Of a DNA stretch of 64,000 nucleotides, positions 34,115 to 45,306 are shown piece after piece. Numbering within the stretch: position 1 is the first letter of the stretch; every line of letters begins with the position of its first letter. A program made the translations under genes and the position numbers. The DNA is taken from NCBI GenBank assembly GCA_914767885.1, contig CAJZBQ010000001.1, forward strand, positions 248,001-312,000. Reading direction: 5' to 3'. A model generated the notes under the pieces. That model was given only the letters and a program-made list of their open reading frames with translations, did not search any database and had not been told where the DNA came from. The stretch comes from Blepharisma stoltei (lineage: Eukaryota > Ciliophora > Heterotrichea > Heterotrichida > Blepharismidae).

Positions 34115-34219
34115 ATTTTTGATCGGCTCCCACGAGCCAAAAATAGGTTTCCGCGTGGAATTTCTGAATTTTCACGCTTTAAATCCATCTTTGGCTCGTG
34201 GGAGCCGATCAGAAATTTA
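34115..34219. repeat. palindromic TA-flanked insertion (105 bp)
   Basis: GATCGGCTCCCACGAGCCAA and its complement form a perfect hairpin, and the symmetry continues outward to the flanking TTA. It is intergenic. Confidence 0.65.
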
Positions 34220-34412
34220 ATCAACTAATTTTACACTATTTTCAACTTCATCGAGATGGGTCCTACCTTATCCATACCATAGTGAAAATGCGCCAAAGTC
34301 CTCCTTCCGTCAAAATCATCATTTTATTTCTATCAATTATTAGGGAATAGTTTTAATTCATTAAATAGATGATATTTTATTTTGAGATGAATTTGTATTA
34401 AACTAATCCTAA

Positions 34413-34880
34413 CTAAATTGCTGTTGCGTCAACAACAGAATCTTGAAGTGATGAAATTTGATCCACACTATCAAGTCTAAAGCCAAATTCATTTAGTAAA
34501 GCTTCTAATTGTTCCTTCATTCTTAATCTTCCATTTAAAAAGGCCATCGTATGAATATCAGTCATTCTTGAGAAAAGATAAATACTAAAAGGCAATAATT
34601 GTAATAGCTTTATGATAGTTAATACTCTAATATCAGCCAAATTGAGCCAAAGATCCTGCAAAATGTGATTATATTTATTTGGCAACATTATAGTCCTCAC
34701 TTGACCGATTAATAATTTCAACTATTATTTTGAGCTGTTTGCCTGCCTCTAAAGCCCTTCTACAGTTTCTAAATACTATTTTTGAGTTTTCATCATCCAA
34801 GAAATCCAAAAGATTTTTCATAATTATGAAATCAAAGCCTGTAGGGACATATTTAAAAAAATTGCCTAAAATATGGTAAG
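34413..34880 (-). pseudogene. decayed O-methyltransferase copy
   Basis: The 3' end of a third copy of the methyltransferases at 35132-37489 (RMKEQLEALLNEFGFRLDSV and ending DATAI). Upstream it has frameshifts, an inserted stretch at about 34585-34692 and no 5' half. The similarity fades near 34880. Confidence 0.75.
34585..34692. other. possible IES inside the methyltransferase pseudogene
   Basis: The intact copies run directly from AAAGATAA into the homologue of the sequence after 34692. Here about 108 extra bases lie between TA dinucleotides. The host is decayed, so the frame cannot confirm it. Confidence 0.4.
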
Positions 34881-35131
34881 GTAGAATTCGCAGTCGTTCT
34901 CGCCACCTCTTTTTTGAGAGTATAATAGGAATGTAAACACCATTTTCATTATTTTCGTTTGGAAAAATTTAAGTTAAAAAAAAAGTGGAAAATAATTAGA
35001 TAAGTTCTATTATGTGACAAATTAATAGTTAGAGGAGAAATATAAGAGCATTGCGTTAACTATAAATATAATTAGTAGAAATAGTTAATGGATAATATTT
35101 TTTTGTAAATAATTAATTGAATTAAACCTAA

Positions 35132-36142
35132 TTAAATTGCTGTTGCGCTGACAACAAAGTCTTGAATTGGTTTAATTTGATCAACACTATCAAGTCTAAA
35201 GCCAGTTTCATTAAGTAAAGCTTCAAGTTGTTCCTTAGATCTTTCTTTTCCATTTAAAATAGCCATCATATGAATATCAGCCATTCTTGCATAAAGATAA
35301 TGATCACTTGATCTAATAATGACATTATCGATTATTTTAAGCTGTTTTCCTGCCTCTAAAGCTCTTCTACAGTTTTGAAGTATTTTTTTTGAGTTTTCAT
35401 CATCCCAATCATGCAAAATGTGCTTCATAACTATGCAATCAAAACCCTCAGGAACACTATTTAAAAAACTGCCTGAAATTACGCTGAATTTTTCTTGTAA
35501 ATTGTGATCTGTAAAATTTTTTTCTGCTTTAGATTTGACTTCTTCGAGCTCATAAACAGCACCTGATATGTGAGGGTTCCACTTTAATAGCTCAATAAGA
35601 AGTGAGCCATCTCCTCCACCTACATCAAGAACTCTATTTGCTGACGAGAGATCAACTATTTTATAGCCATCTCCAAAAATTTTAGTAACTGCTCTCATGG
35701 TGTTTTGGAAAGTTTCTAAGAGATCTGGGTGTGCTGCTAGGTACTCAAAGGAATGGCATCCAAAACGCAATTCAGTAGCAGATACATGCTGTCTTACTGA
35801 CTCAGGGAATTTTGTGAGCATTTCAATCTCAAATGGATTCCCAAGCCATCTTGCCATCGCATTAATTTTTTCGTCCAATAGAGTTTCAGACATAGGAGAA
35901 TTTGTCCATAATCCAGTTTCTTGGCTAAATGAGAAGAATCCTAAAGGCTCCAAAGCAAATAGAATACGTTCTAACTTTTCTGGGATTGCTGGAGTTTGTT
36001 CTGCTAATTGAGAGAAAGTCTTTGGTTCGATAAGAAGACGTGGTATATCTAATTCAACAACTGTATAAAGCATCATAGTTACTTGAGGCCCTAAAAAGAG
36101 TTGATAAATTTTCCCAAAGTTAGCAAGCTTATCGCCTTCCAT
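35132..36142 (-). CDS. SAM-dependent O-methyltransferase, copy A
   Basis: 336 residues, single exon. The N-terminal helical/winged-helix part (residues 1-100) has the LIEPKTFSQLAEQT substrate-specificity-type segment. The SAM-binding motif is VLDVGGGDGS at 171-180. The segment MKHILHDWDDENSKKIL from 239 matches the conserved His-Asp catalytic region of family-2 O-methyltransferases (plant COMT/ASMT-like). Length and order fit that family. The substrate is unknown; a small phenol or indole is the usual target. It is near-identical to copy B, 337 bp upstream, with which it shares flanking sequence. Confidence 0.85.
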   Translation of the reverse strand: MEGDKLANFGKIYQLFLGPQVTMMLYTVVELDIPRLLIEPKTFSQLAEQTPAIPEKLERILFALEPLGFFSFSQETGLWTNSPMSETLLDEKINAMARWLGNPFEIEMLTKFPESVRQHVSATELRFGCHSFEYLAAHPDLLETFQNTMRAVTKIFGDGYKIVDLSSANRVLDVGGGDGSLLIELLKWNPHISGAVYELEEVKSKAEKNFTDHNLQEKFSVISGSFLNSVPEGFDCIVMKHILHDWDDENSKKILQNCRRALEAGKQLKIIDNVIIRSSDHYLYARMADIHMMAILNGKERSKEQLEALLNETGFRLDSVDQIKPIQDFVVSATAI

Positions 36143-36478
36143 TTTAATTATAAATTATTTAATAGCAAGATTTTTAATGGACGAATAATTAATTCTTAAA
36201 CAATTTTTTGAATGGTTTAAAAAATTATTTAACTAATAATTGAATTCAACATTTGACCAAGTCATCTTCCTCCATTGTGATATTTTTTTAATAATAAAAT
36301 TTTTAATGGACAAATAATTAATCATTTAAATAATTTTGTAATAGTTTAAAATTTCTTAAACTAATAATTAAACTCAACATTTATAATTGATAGCCTATTT
36401 TTGTAAGCTTTGAGCTTCATTTCTTTATTTATTAATGGATAATATTTTTTTGTAAATAATTAATTGAATTAAACCTAA
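36143..36478. repeat. spacer between the methyltransferase copies with repeated flanks
   Basis: The segment holds two diverged copies of the sequence that also lies upstream of copy B (37490-37600), built on AATGGACGAATAATTA and TTAACTAATAATTGAATTC. This marks the breakpoints of the tandem duplication. The promoter of copy A is expected here. Confidence 0.5.
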
Positions 36479-37489
36479 TTAAATTGCTGTTGCGCTGACA
36501 ACAAAGTCTTGAATTGGTTTAATTTGATCAACACTATCAAGTCTAAAGCCAGTTTCATTAAGTAAAGCTTCAAGTTGTTCCTTAGATCTTTCTTTTCCAT
36601 TTAGCATAGCCATCATATGAATATCAGCCATTCTTGAATAAAGATAATGATCACTTGACCTAATAATGACATTATCGATTATTTTAAGCTGTTTTCCTGC
36701 CTCTAAAGCTCTTCTACAGTTTTGAAGTATTTTTTTTGAGTTTTCATCATCCCAATCATGCAAAATGTGCTTCATAACTATGCAATCAAAACCCTCAGGA
36801 ACACTATTTAAAAAACTGCCTGAAATTACGCTGAATTTTTCTTGTAAATTGTGATCTGTAAAATTTTTTTCTGCTTTAGATTTGACAGCTTCAAGCTCAT
36901 AAACAGCACCTGATATGTGAGGGTTCCACTTTAATAGCTCAATAAGAAGTGAGCCATCTCCTCCACCTACATCAAGAACTCTATTTGCTGACGAGAGATC
37001 AACTATTTTGAAGCCATCTCCAAAAATTTTAGTGAATTCTCTCATGGTGCTTTGGAAAGTTTCTAAGAGATCTGGGTGTGCAGCTAGGTACTCAAAGGGA
37101 TGGCATCCAAAACGCAATTCAGCAGCTGATATATGCTGTCTTACTGACTCAGGGAATTTTGTGAGCATATCAAGCTCAAATGGATTTCCAAGCCATCTTG
37201 CCATCGCATTAATTTTTTCGTCCAATAGAGTTTCAGACATAGGAGAATTTGACCATAATCCAGTTTCTTGGTTAAATGAGAAGAATCCTAAAGGCTCCAA
37301 AGCAAATAGAATACGTTCTAACTTTTCTGGGATTGCTGGAGTTTGTTCTGCTAATTGAGAGAAAGTCTTTGGTTCGATAAGAAGACGTGGTATATCTAAT
37401 TCAACAACTGTATAAAGCATAATGGTTACTTGAGGCGCTACAAAGAGCTGATAAAATTTCCCAAAGTTAGCAAGCTTATCGCCTTCCAT
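36479..37489 (-). CDS. SAM-dependent O-methyltransferase, copy B
   Basis: 336 residues, nearly identical to copy A (differences such as EFTKIFGDGFK for AVTKIFGDGYK, and SRMADIHMMAMLNG for ARMADIHMMAILNG). It keeps the VLDVGGGDGS SAM motif and the HILHDWDDE catalytic segment. The 3' flanks of A and B are also identical for about 40 bp, indicating recent duplication or gene conversion. Both copies are free of introns and IESs. Confidence 0.85.
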   Translation of the reverse strand: MEGDKLANFGKFYQLFVAPQVTIMLYTVVELDIPRLLIEPKTFSQLAEQTPAIPEKLERILFALEPLGFFSFNQETGLWSNSPMSETLLDEKINAMARWLGNPFELDMLTKFPESVRQHISAAELRFGCHPFEYLAAHPDLLETFQSTMREFTKIFGDGFKIVDLSSANRVLDVGGGDGSLLIELLKWNPHISGAVYELEAVKSKAEKNFTDHNLQEKFSVISGSFLNSVPEGFDCIVMKHILHDWDDENSKKILQNCRRALEAGKQLKIIDNVIIRSSDHYLYSRMADIHMMAMLNGKERSKEQLEALLNETGFRLDSVDQIKPIQDFVVSATAI

Positions 37490-38841
37490 TTTAATTATAA
37501 ACTATTTAATAGCAAGATTTTTAATGGACGCATAATTATTGATTTAACAATTTTTTGGATGGTTTAAAAATTTATTTAACTAATAATTAAACTCAACACT
37601 TAGCAGCAAATTTTGCCACTTTTAAGTTTTATTATTTTATATTTCAACATCATTTTCTCTTAGTTTAGTAATTTCCTCTTATTTTTCTGTAACTTAAGTT
37701 TGCTTATAAGTATTTTAAACCTTGCTAGTGTTTCTTATAATTTCTCAATATCAAATGAATTAATTCTTGCAGGCTATGCAAGAAGCCTGATAACTCTAAA
37801 ATTAAATTCATGCTTGTTTGTGGATAATTTCTCTTACATTTTATTATAAAAATGAACTCGAAGCAAAATTTTGTTTTCTTCGCCAATTAAATTAATTTTT
37901 GTACTCGAAATTCAATTCATCAACACTAATTAAGCGACAGACTGCATAATAAAACAAACGCAAGAGGTATAATTTAGAAATTAAAAAATTTTAATTAACT
38001 ATCTTTTCATAATTCCAATAGACTTAATTAATCCTCTCAAAATTATAAAGAGAATAATCTAAATTCTTTTAAACTGTTATTCTTTATGTTTCGCTTTATT
38101 TAACTGCCTGATATGGTCTGACATATATATATATGGCTAAAAATGAATTAAATTTTTTACCAATAAATAATTTTTTGATTTTTTGAGCTTAGAAAATAGG
38201 AGAAAATCTTAAAAATTAAAATTTTAATTTAAATTTAAAAAATTATGATTTATTGCAGATTGTAAATTTATGTATTTACTGCTATTTTTATTAAGAGATT
38301 TGAATTTTTTTATTTTAAATATTACATTTTTGAGGTAAATATAACTGAAAGAATGCATCTTCGCTGTAATATATTTATAACTGATAGCCTTTAACATTTT
38401 TTTGAAATTAGATTAATTAGTAGTCCAACAAATTTGTCTCTTCATAATCTGAGCACAGCCCATAAAATTGAATTGATTTCCTAATATCCTTTTTTGAGGG
38501 TGCCAAAATTCAGTTAACTTTTATCCTTTTTAATTAACCAAAAAACTTAAAGCTATTATTTTGCAGTTTAGCGACTCCAGCTGCCATTCATTTTTAGATT
38601 CAATCTCAGCTGGAAATAAAACTTAAAAAGCCTCTTATGCCAATCTATAAGGTTCTTGCCATATGCATGTTTTATAATTTTAATACTTTTGGTATCAAAG
38701 TCAATCAAAAGTATTTTGATTCTATAAATTAAAAGATTATAAATTTAGCAATATTTTTCTCATCAGCTTATAATATATTTTCCCTTTATAATCAGCAAAA
38801 AATTAAGAAATACATTAAGCAATAAGTAGAAATTCTATTAC
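37490..38841. other. 1.35-kb AT-rich intergenic region
   Basis: Apart from the repeat shared with the methyltransferase spacer at the left end, I see no frame, no transposon arm and no palindrome. Decayed non-coding DNA and the 5' flank of copy B are the likely content. Confidence 0.4.
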
Positions 38842-39129
38842 TTAATTCTGATAAATATTCAAGCCTTCATTTTTGCCTCCTAACTGCCGATGCATAACTT
38901 TTATTACTGAATTATTTACTAATCCCAAGTCCCTTAATGTTATATCTTTATGCTGATCAAATCTCAATACTCTTGTTTGGAACACAATAGATTGCTGAGC
39001 ATTCGGTACCCCATAAATATCAGCTATTTTCTTTGCTAGATTTGAGTATTTTCAGTCTCTATAGATTTCTTGAGCATTGGTGATCCCGTTGATGTCTTCT
39101 AGTCTTATTGTTATTTTTTCAAGTGCCAT
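38842..39129 (-). CDS. ubiquitin-like protein with C-terminal extension
   Basis: 95 codons with one UGA read as Trp (IYRDWKYSNLAKK). The middle resembles a ubiquitin fold: the segments QQSIVFQTRVLRFDQHKDI and TLRDLGLVNNSVIKVMHRQLGG align with the second half of ubiquitin-like domains. Gly-Gly is followed by KNEGLNIYQN. Whether the tail is cleaved is unknown. It could instead be a non-conjugated ubiquitin-like adaptor. The short length and lack of introns are normal for the genome. Confidence 0.6.
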
Positions 39130-39210
39130 TCTATAAAATATTAATAATTTAGGATTATGAGTATTTGTAATTCAAAAAGATAAGCAGGAATAGTAATTTT
39201 ATGAGAAAGA

Positions 39211-39632
39211 TTAGTTAAAGGGGCTAAACGGCGATTATTTCAGCACCTAGCCAGTCGAGCTTCAGTTTCATGAGGCGCTAAGTACTAAAGCCACCTTATG
39301 CCCTTTCCTTGAAGGTCACCAAAAATGGTGACGTCGTCATCTGATGGGAGACACACCCGAACCTCTTTTTATCAAAATCTCAGCACAGAATCTCTTAACT
39401 CTGGTAGTGCTCAGGGTATCAGGATAATGTCTGATACCTCCTTCTGAAACTACCTCCGCTATTTAAAGGCAGCAAAAGGCTCCTCCAGAAGTGCTCGTTT
39501 GATTCTGCGCCCCAGTCTCTTTTCTATAGGACGAGGGGAAGCCTGTCAGCCCAAGGAAAAGTCAAAACAAGGCATCAAAGCTCCTCTAGAAAGATAATTG
39601 GCTTTGTGAGAAGGCATAGCTACTGCAATCAA
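39211..39632 (-). mobile_element. SINE-like element, diverged copy
   Basis: GC-rich, homologous in reverse orientation to 13903-14383 over most of its length (for example CTAGCCAGTCG, CTCCTCCAGAAGTGCTCG). The ends are approximate and no target duplication was identified. Confidence 0.6.
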
Positions 39633-40094
39633 TTATATACAAAAAACGTTCTCCCTAATTTTGAAGAGCTTGAAACCATTATTAATTTTAATTAAGGCTT
39701 TAACAAAAAGCATAAAATAGATGAATGTTGAAAAAAATTCAAAAGAATCCTATCAAACCCAAAATTTCATTCAATTAAAGAATTAATTATAACCCTTAGT
39801 GGCATAATAGGAAAGATTTCAAAATCAGACCGTAAAAGTATAGTTGGCTATATAAATACAATTAATGAAAAAATTAACTAATTGAAGCCACTATATGAAA
39901 CCAGCCTATTATTGCTAATGCTACTGACGTCAAAAACTTAAAGAATCTACTCATGAAGCAATTAAAAATGAATGAACTGAGCATTAATTTAAAATTAAGA
40001 AAACAGTATTGCAGAGAGATATTATTCTTTTTAAAAGATTTTAACATAAAAAATAAATAAGTTGAAGAGAGATTTGTTATTTCTGCCAAATGGT
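39633..40094. other. intergenic with decayed coding-like sequence
   Basis: The plus strand shows a coding-like stretch (KELIITLSGIIGKISKSDRK near 39776) broken by TAA stops. It could be the remnant of an autonomous element or an old gene. No assignment is possible. Confidence 0.3.
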
Positions 40095-40526
40095 GAGCTT
40101 AAGTAGAATGCTATTGACCAAATATTTAAAGAAAATTAGTTGGTACTGATAACAAAATAGATAATATTTTTAGTACCATTGGGCATAATATAGCCACAAC
40201 ACTCTTAATAAATTTTATATAGACAGTTGAAGTACTTTGGAATTTGGTGCATAAGCAAGCCAAAAAGTCATAAACATTAAATATTGAAGTAATATTGCCA
40301 TAAATTCAGCTAAAACTAATTCAAAAGTGTTGGAACCTTTTAAACAGTTTCTTACTGAATCGATTAAATTTTTAGTTAATTTTTTTTAAATTAAAATTCA
40401 AAAAGATTATTTTCAATTTATATTTTCTTAATATTTAAAAATTTTTAAAATATTTTTATAGAGTAAAAAAGTCAACCCCCTTTTCAATTTGAAGAGTTTT
40501 TTTGTTTCCAATTTAAAGGGGGAGTT
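40095..40526. mobile_element. MITE family 2 element, right part; interrupted core
   Basis: The right arm is a hairpin ending AATTTAAAGGGGGAGTTA. The core sequence AAGTAGAATGCTATT...AAACAGTTT, shared with 24550-24600, is split here by about 230 bp, so another insertion may be nested. The left terminus was not found. The right TA overlaps the stop codon of the neighbouring gene. Confidence 0.45.
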
Positions 40527-43020
40527 AGCTTTTTAATGATTTTTTATTTACAAGAAAGTTAATAGAAGTTTTAGCTTTTGGAGACACTAAAATTCCTGCA
40601 GAATTCTGCCGCCTTACACCTCCATTTCATATGAAGCTTGATTTTTCTTCAAAGTCAAGTGAATTATTTTTTCTATGTCTTTTAGCTTTACCTTCTAGCA
40701 ATTTTATGTCTCTTAATTTTGACTCTATTGTCTTAACTTCACTTAAAGCTGAATTTGTTAGAAAGCTCGATGCTTCAAAACTCTTGCATTGACTTAGAGT
40801 TGCAGCTTTATTATTTGATGCAAAGCTATTTTGCAATGAATTTATCGTAGAAATTGAAGCAATAAATTCATCTTTTTTTTGCTGTTTTGTTGGTCTTCTT
40901 AAAAGCCTTTCCGTTACTCTGTATTTATTTATTAGCTCCACCCCCTATATGGGCGAAAAAAAAAAATTTGTTGCTCAAAATGTTTTTAAAAAATTAAAAA
41001 AATCCCAATTCGAAATAATTTTTTAGCGCAAGTATTAATTTAATTTGCAAAATTTATTTTTTAAATGCAAGCTATTTAAAATTAAGCAAAATTAGCTAGG
41101 GACTTCATTATAATAGCATCACTTATATATTAAAATGTTTTTTCATAAAATGTTTATATTAAACACTTTTTGCTCGTTTATGGAATAGGTTTTTGGGCAA
41201 AAAATAGGGATTTTTAATGCTTTTGTTAGCTCAAAAAATAGGGAGTAAGGTATAATCTGAGTTTCCTATATTCGAGTATGGCTTCGAGATTTTATTTATT
41301 TTCGGTAGTTGTGATGATAAATTTGAATCAGTGACTTGAGGAGTAATTTGATTTGAGCTCGAAAATTCATTGTTTGATTTTATCACCATCTTAAACAGAT
41401 TAGAAGAATTATTCAAGAAGTAAGCAGTTTCTGTTTTTATGATTTGATGGCATTGAGAAACTAATTTTGGAAATAGTTCAATAGGATTTTCTTCTTTTAA
41501 GTCTTTAAAAAATTCTTGCAGCATACTATGGCTGCAAAATAAATTTGTAGGCTTGCACGATTTAAAGACCTCGATAAATGCATTTGTATCAGAATTTAGA
41601 TATTTTCCATACAATTCTTTTAATTTTTTTTTGGAAATAGGGCCATAAATTAGATAATCATCAATAAGCATTTCACTTGTTTGCGAAATAAAAATTGAGT
41701 CTCCCATTTTTTCAGGATTAAATTCATTTTCCAAATTTTTTGGAAATCCTTTAGCTAGTATTTTTGACTCATGAATAAGCACTGAAAGATGAGTTTTTAA
41801 GTCATTTTCAACCAAATAAGAATTAATTGCAATATTGAATATTATTTGAAAAAATTTTGATAAAACATCAATAGTTTTGTAATAAGAAAATAGTATTGAT
41901 TGCTCATGCTCTACAATTTCTGATTCATTATGAAATAAAGGCGTTTCAGTGGCTGCAGGGGCATTTTTTGTTTTTATTTTATTGAGCTCTTCTTTAATTT
42001 CGTTGCATTCTATTTCCTTTAATCTTTGCTATATATTATATTACTTCTTCAGAAATTGCTTCAAATTCCATCCTCAAGGTTGATTCTTTAGAGATGACTT
42101 GGTATCAGCCATGAGAGACCATCTCATATAAATCTTCTTTTATTTCAATTCCAAATCGAGTAAGAACTCTGATTAATAATTTACTCTTTGATTTTTTCCA
42201 CATCCTCTTGAAATGAAAATAGTTTGCTATTTGATTTCATTGATAGACTTTTGTTTTCTTTTTGCCCACTTGCTTCTTCTTTCAAGGAAGAAATAAAGCT
42301 ATCTCTTGTTGCTTTATATTCCTTATATTTTAAATTCAAATTTGCGAGTTTTTCAATTTCACATGTGTTTTCTTCACAAATTTCGGTAAATTTATTTTTC
42401 ATTTTTTCATAGCAATTTTCGAACATCGTTTTTTCGTCATGAAATTTGCTTATTGTTTGGCTTACTTTGTTTTTCACAGCAATAAAATCATTGCGAGCTT
42501 TATATCTTTCCATCATCACGCTATCATAATTTTTTGTTGCTTCTTTGTACATTTCTTTCATGCTGCCTATTCTCTCTTTGTAAATTTGCAGACCTTCCTG
42601 ACACTTTTCTAATAAATTTTGGTAAAACTCAGAATTTTCTTCTTCTTGCTCGGTTTTCTTGTTAATTTTTTGAATTTTTTTTTTGATTTTTTCAATTTTT
42701 GCTTCGTATTTCTCAAAATTATCGTTTTCTTTAAAGTAGTTTTTCAGCTCTGCTGATTTGTTTATTAAATCATCAAGATATTTTTGTTTGTTGTGTGTTT
42801 GATTGATGAGTTCGTTTAAAATTGATTTTAGCCTCATGGATTCTTTTGGGGATGCTACTAAATTCTGGTATCTTAATTGAGAAATTTCAAAGTCAGATTC
42901 AATAAACTTTTTTGTGTTCTCGAATTCTTCTTTTAGTTCACTACTTATTTGGTCTACTTCTCGGGATGAAAATTCTTTGGAACTTTTTCTTGAAAGGGAA
43001 CCGGTTGGTAATTTTAACAT
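40525..43020 (-). CDS. long coiled-coil protein with two 16-nt introns and one IES
   Basis: The exons are 43020-42185, 42168-42045, 42028-41248 and 40934-40525. The joined frame is exactly 716 codons. Residues 20-270 are strongly coiled-coil (EKIEKIKKKIQKINKKTEQ and similar). The rest is polar with helical stretches and a basic, Ser-rich C-terminus. I do not recognise the family; a cytoskeletal or scaffold role is possible but unproven. It is divergent from CTU1, with 253 bp between the start codons. The stop codon overlaps the TA of the adjacent MITE, so the macronuclear C-terminus could differ slightly. Confidence 0.75.
40935..41247. mobile_element. MITE family 1 element acting as an IES (313 bp)
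   Basis: TA-flanked, with family-1 core and decayed arms. Removal joins NSDYTL to INKYRVTERLL in frame; with the two introns removed, the gene becomes an exact multiple of three. Confidence 0.8.
42029..42044 (-). other. 16-nt intron
   Basis: GTAATATAATATATAG on the minus strand. Removal joins EAISEE to QRLKEIECN and removes a TAA. Confidence 0.78.
42169..42184 (-). other. 16-nt intron
   Basis: GTAAATTATTAATCAG on the minus strand. Removal joins VEKIKE to VLTRFGIEIKED in frame. Confidence 0.78.
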
Positions 43021-43273
43021 ATTGGTTTTATTTTTATTATAATAAATATGAACTGTGAATTTAAGACATTGCGAAAGTAATTTATAAATTATCCATATGA
43101 AATTTTAGAGCCTTAATAGCTATTATTTTTGAAAATCTATCAATTAAAGAACAGTTATATAATAAATTGATATATTTATTAATCAATTTGCTTAAAATCT
43201 AAATTTGATCCACATCATTGCAGATACCAAGTATAAAAAATTTTAAGAAATAAATAATAATACACAGAAAACA

Positions 43274-44188
43274 ATGATAAAATCCTGCGAGCTTTGTGGC
43301 ATAGAAAAGCCTGCCATCAAACGTCCAAAAACAGGCCAAGGGATCTGCAAGCCTTGCTTCTTCTCAGCAATAGAAAACGAAGTCCACGAGACAATAATAA
43401 GCTCCAATCTTTTTCATCCAGGTGAAAAGATTGCTATAGGAGCTTCAGGAGGGAAAGATTCCACCGTTCTAATCCATCTTCTTGACCTCTTAAATAAGCG
43501 CCACAACTATGGCATTGAGCTTCATTTACTTTCAATCGATGAAGGCATAGTCGGATATCGAGATGATAGTTTAGTGACTGTTAAAAGAAACCAAGAAGTC
43601 TATCAACTCCCACTTACAATAGTTTCTTATAGTGAACTTTTTGGCTGGACAATGGACCAAATCGTCAAAAAAATTGGTCTGAATAATAATTGCACCTACT
43701 GTGGAGTTTTTCGTAGACAAGCCTTAGATAGGGGTGCAAGGATGATTGGGGCTGAAAAAATTGCGACTGGACATAATGCTGATGATATTGCAGAAACTGT
43801 TCTGATGAACTTGCTGAGAGGTGATCATTTTAGATTGGGAAAATCCACAGATATTGTTACTGGGGAGGAAGGAGATATGCCAAGATGTAAGCCACTTAAG
43901 TATTTATATGAAAAAGAAATTGTTTTGTACGCTCATTACCAAAATTTAGATTATTTTTCAACAGAATGTGTATACTCCCCAAATGCTTATAGAGGATATG
44001 CAAGAGAATTTTTAAAGGATTTAGAAAGAATCCGACCTCGTGCGATTTTAGATATAATTCATTCAGGAGAAATGCTAAGCGTTAGTGCTCCAGCCCCTGC
44101 AAAAATGACTTGTGAAAGGTGTGGAAACGTTTCAAGTAACAAAATATGTAAAGCTTGCACATTATTAGAGACATTATCGAAACCTTAA
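43274..44188 (+). CDS. CTU1: cytoplasmic tRNA 2-thiolation protein 1 (CTU1/NCS6)
   Basis: 304 residues, no intron or IES. N-terminal zinc-binding pairs CELC (5-8) and CKPC (25-28), the PP-loop ATP-binding motif SGGKDST (58-64), the CTYC pair at 140-143, the [14 protein letters not shown] segment, and a C-terminal zinc pair (CERC and CKAC). This order and length fit CTU1/NCS6, which with CTU2 installs the 2-thio group on U34 of tRNA Lys, Glu and Gln in the cytosol, using sulfur from URM1. Recognition is strong. Confidence 0.95.
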   Translation: MIKSCELCGIEKPAIKRPKTGQGICKPCFFSAIENEVHETIISSNLFHPGEKIAIGASGGKDSTVLIHLLDLLNKRHNYGIELHLLSIDEGIVGYRDDSLVTVKRNQEVYQLPLTIVSYSELFGWTMDQIVKKIGLNNNCTYCGVFRRQALDRGARMIGAEKIATGHNADDIAETVLMNLLRGDHFRLGKSTDIVTGEEGDMPRCKPLKYLYEKEIVLYAHYQNLDYFSTECVYSPNAYRGYAREFLKDLERIRPRAILDIIHSGEMLSVSAPAPAKMTCERCGNVSSNKICKACTLLETLSKP

Positions 44189-44267
44189 TTATTCACACAA
44201 ATATTTATTTTCTTATTAAATTAATAGTGTTTAAATAGAATAGTCTCTTAAATTAATATGCCCTATA

Positions 44268-44780
44268 TTAATTCAGACTTATTCGCTTTCCATCTACAGA
44301 TATAGAAGACTTAACTTCTTTCGGCTTTGGTGTCTTATTATTTCTTGCGTAATCCATCAATGATGTGTGAATTTTAACCTTTTGTGTAGTTAATTTTACA
44401 GAAGGCTTGATCACTATAGCAGAATTTTTTTCAATTTTTGAATCAGGAGTTGAATATCTCAAGTATGTGTTTCTCTGTAAACGATTGGATGGTTTTGTAT
44501 TTTCAGATTCTAATTTTAAGGTTGGGATATTTAAAAATATTGTAGTTTTTTTTGCAAGAGAAATTGGAGATGGAGGATTTTCAAATTTCGAAGAAATATT
44601 GAGCTGTGATATGTTTAAATATGATCTTTGGCTGATTGGTGAGGTTGTAGAGTTTCTCAGAGGACTCTGGCCAAATGTTCTTCTTAGCTTTTGAGATGTT
44701 CATGGGCGCTTCGAAAACCCAGTTCATGGACTTAAAAGCAATCTGTTCGAGTTTAGTTGTGGATAGCTTACAAATGACAT
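44268..44780 (-). CDS. basic Ser/Thr-rich protein, function unknown
   Basis: 170 codons with UGA as Trp, starting MSFVSYPQLNSNRLLLSPW. It is rich in Ser, Asn, Lys and Pro, with low-complexity basic stretches and no recognised domain. The frame is open across two TGA codons. It is convergent with CTU1, 79 bp away. It could be an unstructured regulatory or cytoskeletal protein; no firm function. Confidence 0.55.
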
Positions 44781-45306
44781 CGGTAAGATGATATTGTTTG
44801 TTCAATTAATTTTTCATCATGATATTGGAGAAGAAAATTACAGTATGAAATTTAGATAGTTTAAATATGATTTGTACTTAGATAAGAGGATAATTGCAAT
44901 CAAAATGATATTTATATAAAATCATTTAATTTAATATTTGAATACATTAATAATTTAAAATAGATATTAATCATGTTGGTTGTAAATAAAATCGTTTTAT
45001 TTTGAATAGCGGCGTGCAATAATTTATAATTCAGAAGAATATGTTTTGTATTGCATTATTAGCTATCCTTATTTATTCTTATCTTTTAAAGCGGAAGATC
45101 CATACTTCTTTCGTTTAAAATCAAAAAATCTAAATTTAAAACATCAAAACTTAAAAACAGAAAACTCCACCAAATCCACCAGCAACTTGTGATCGCGCCT
45201 TATGCTTTTTTTATTAGCTATCTTAAAATTGAAATAAATTAATTAAAAACTTTTATAAACAATGATATCTTTACTCTTATATAAGCAAATTTATTTAATC
45301 TTTCCA
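44781..45306. other. intergenic, no gene seen
   Basis: AT-rich sequence between the basic protein gene and the B-box/kelch-like gene. No frame, repeat arm or palindrome was noticed. Confidence 0.35.

Noticed and set aside
39874-40089. Minus-strand frame of 71 residues
   Set aside because: Very AT-rich, lies next to a MITE core, and the opposite strand looks like decayed coding DNA.
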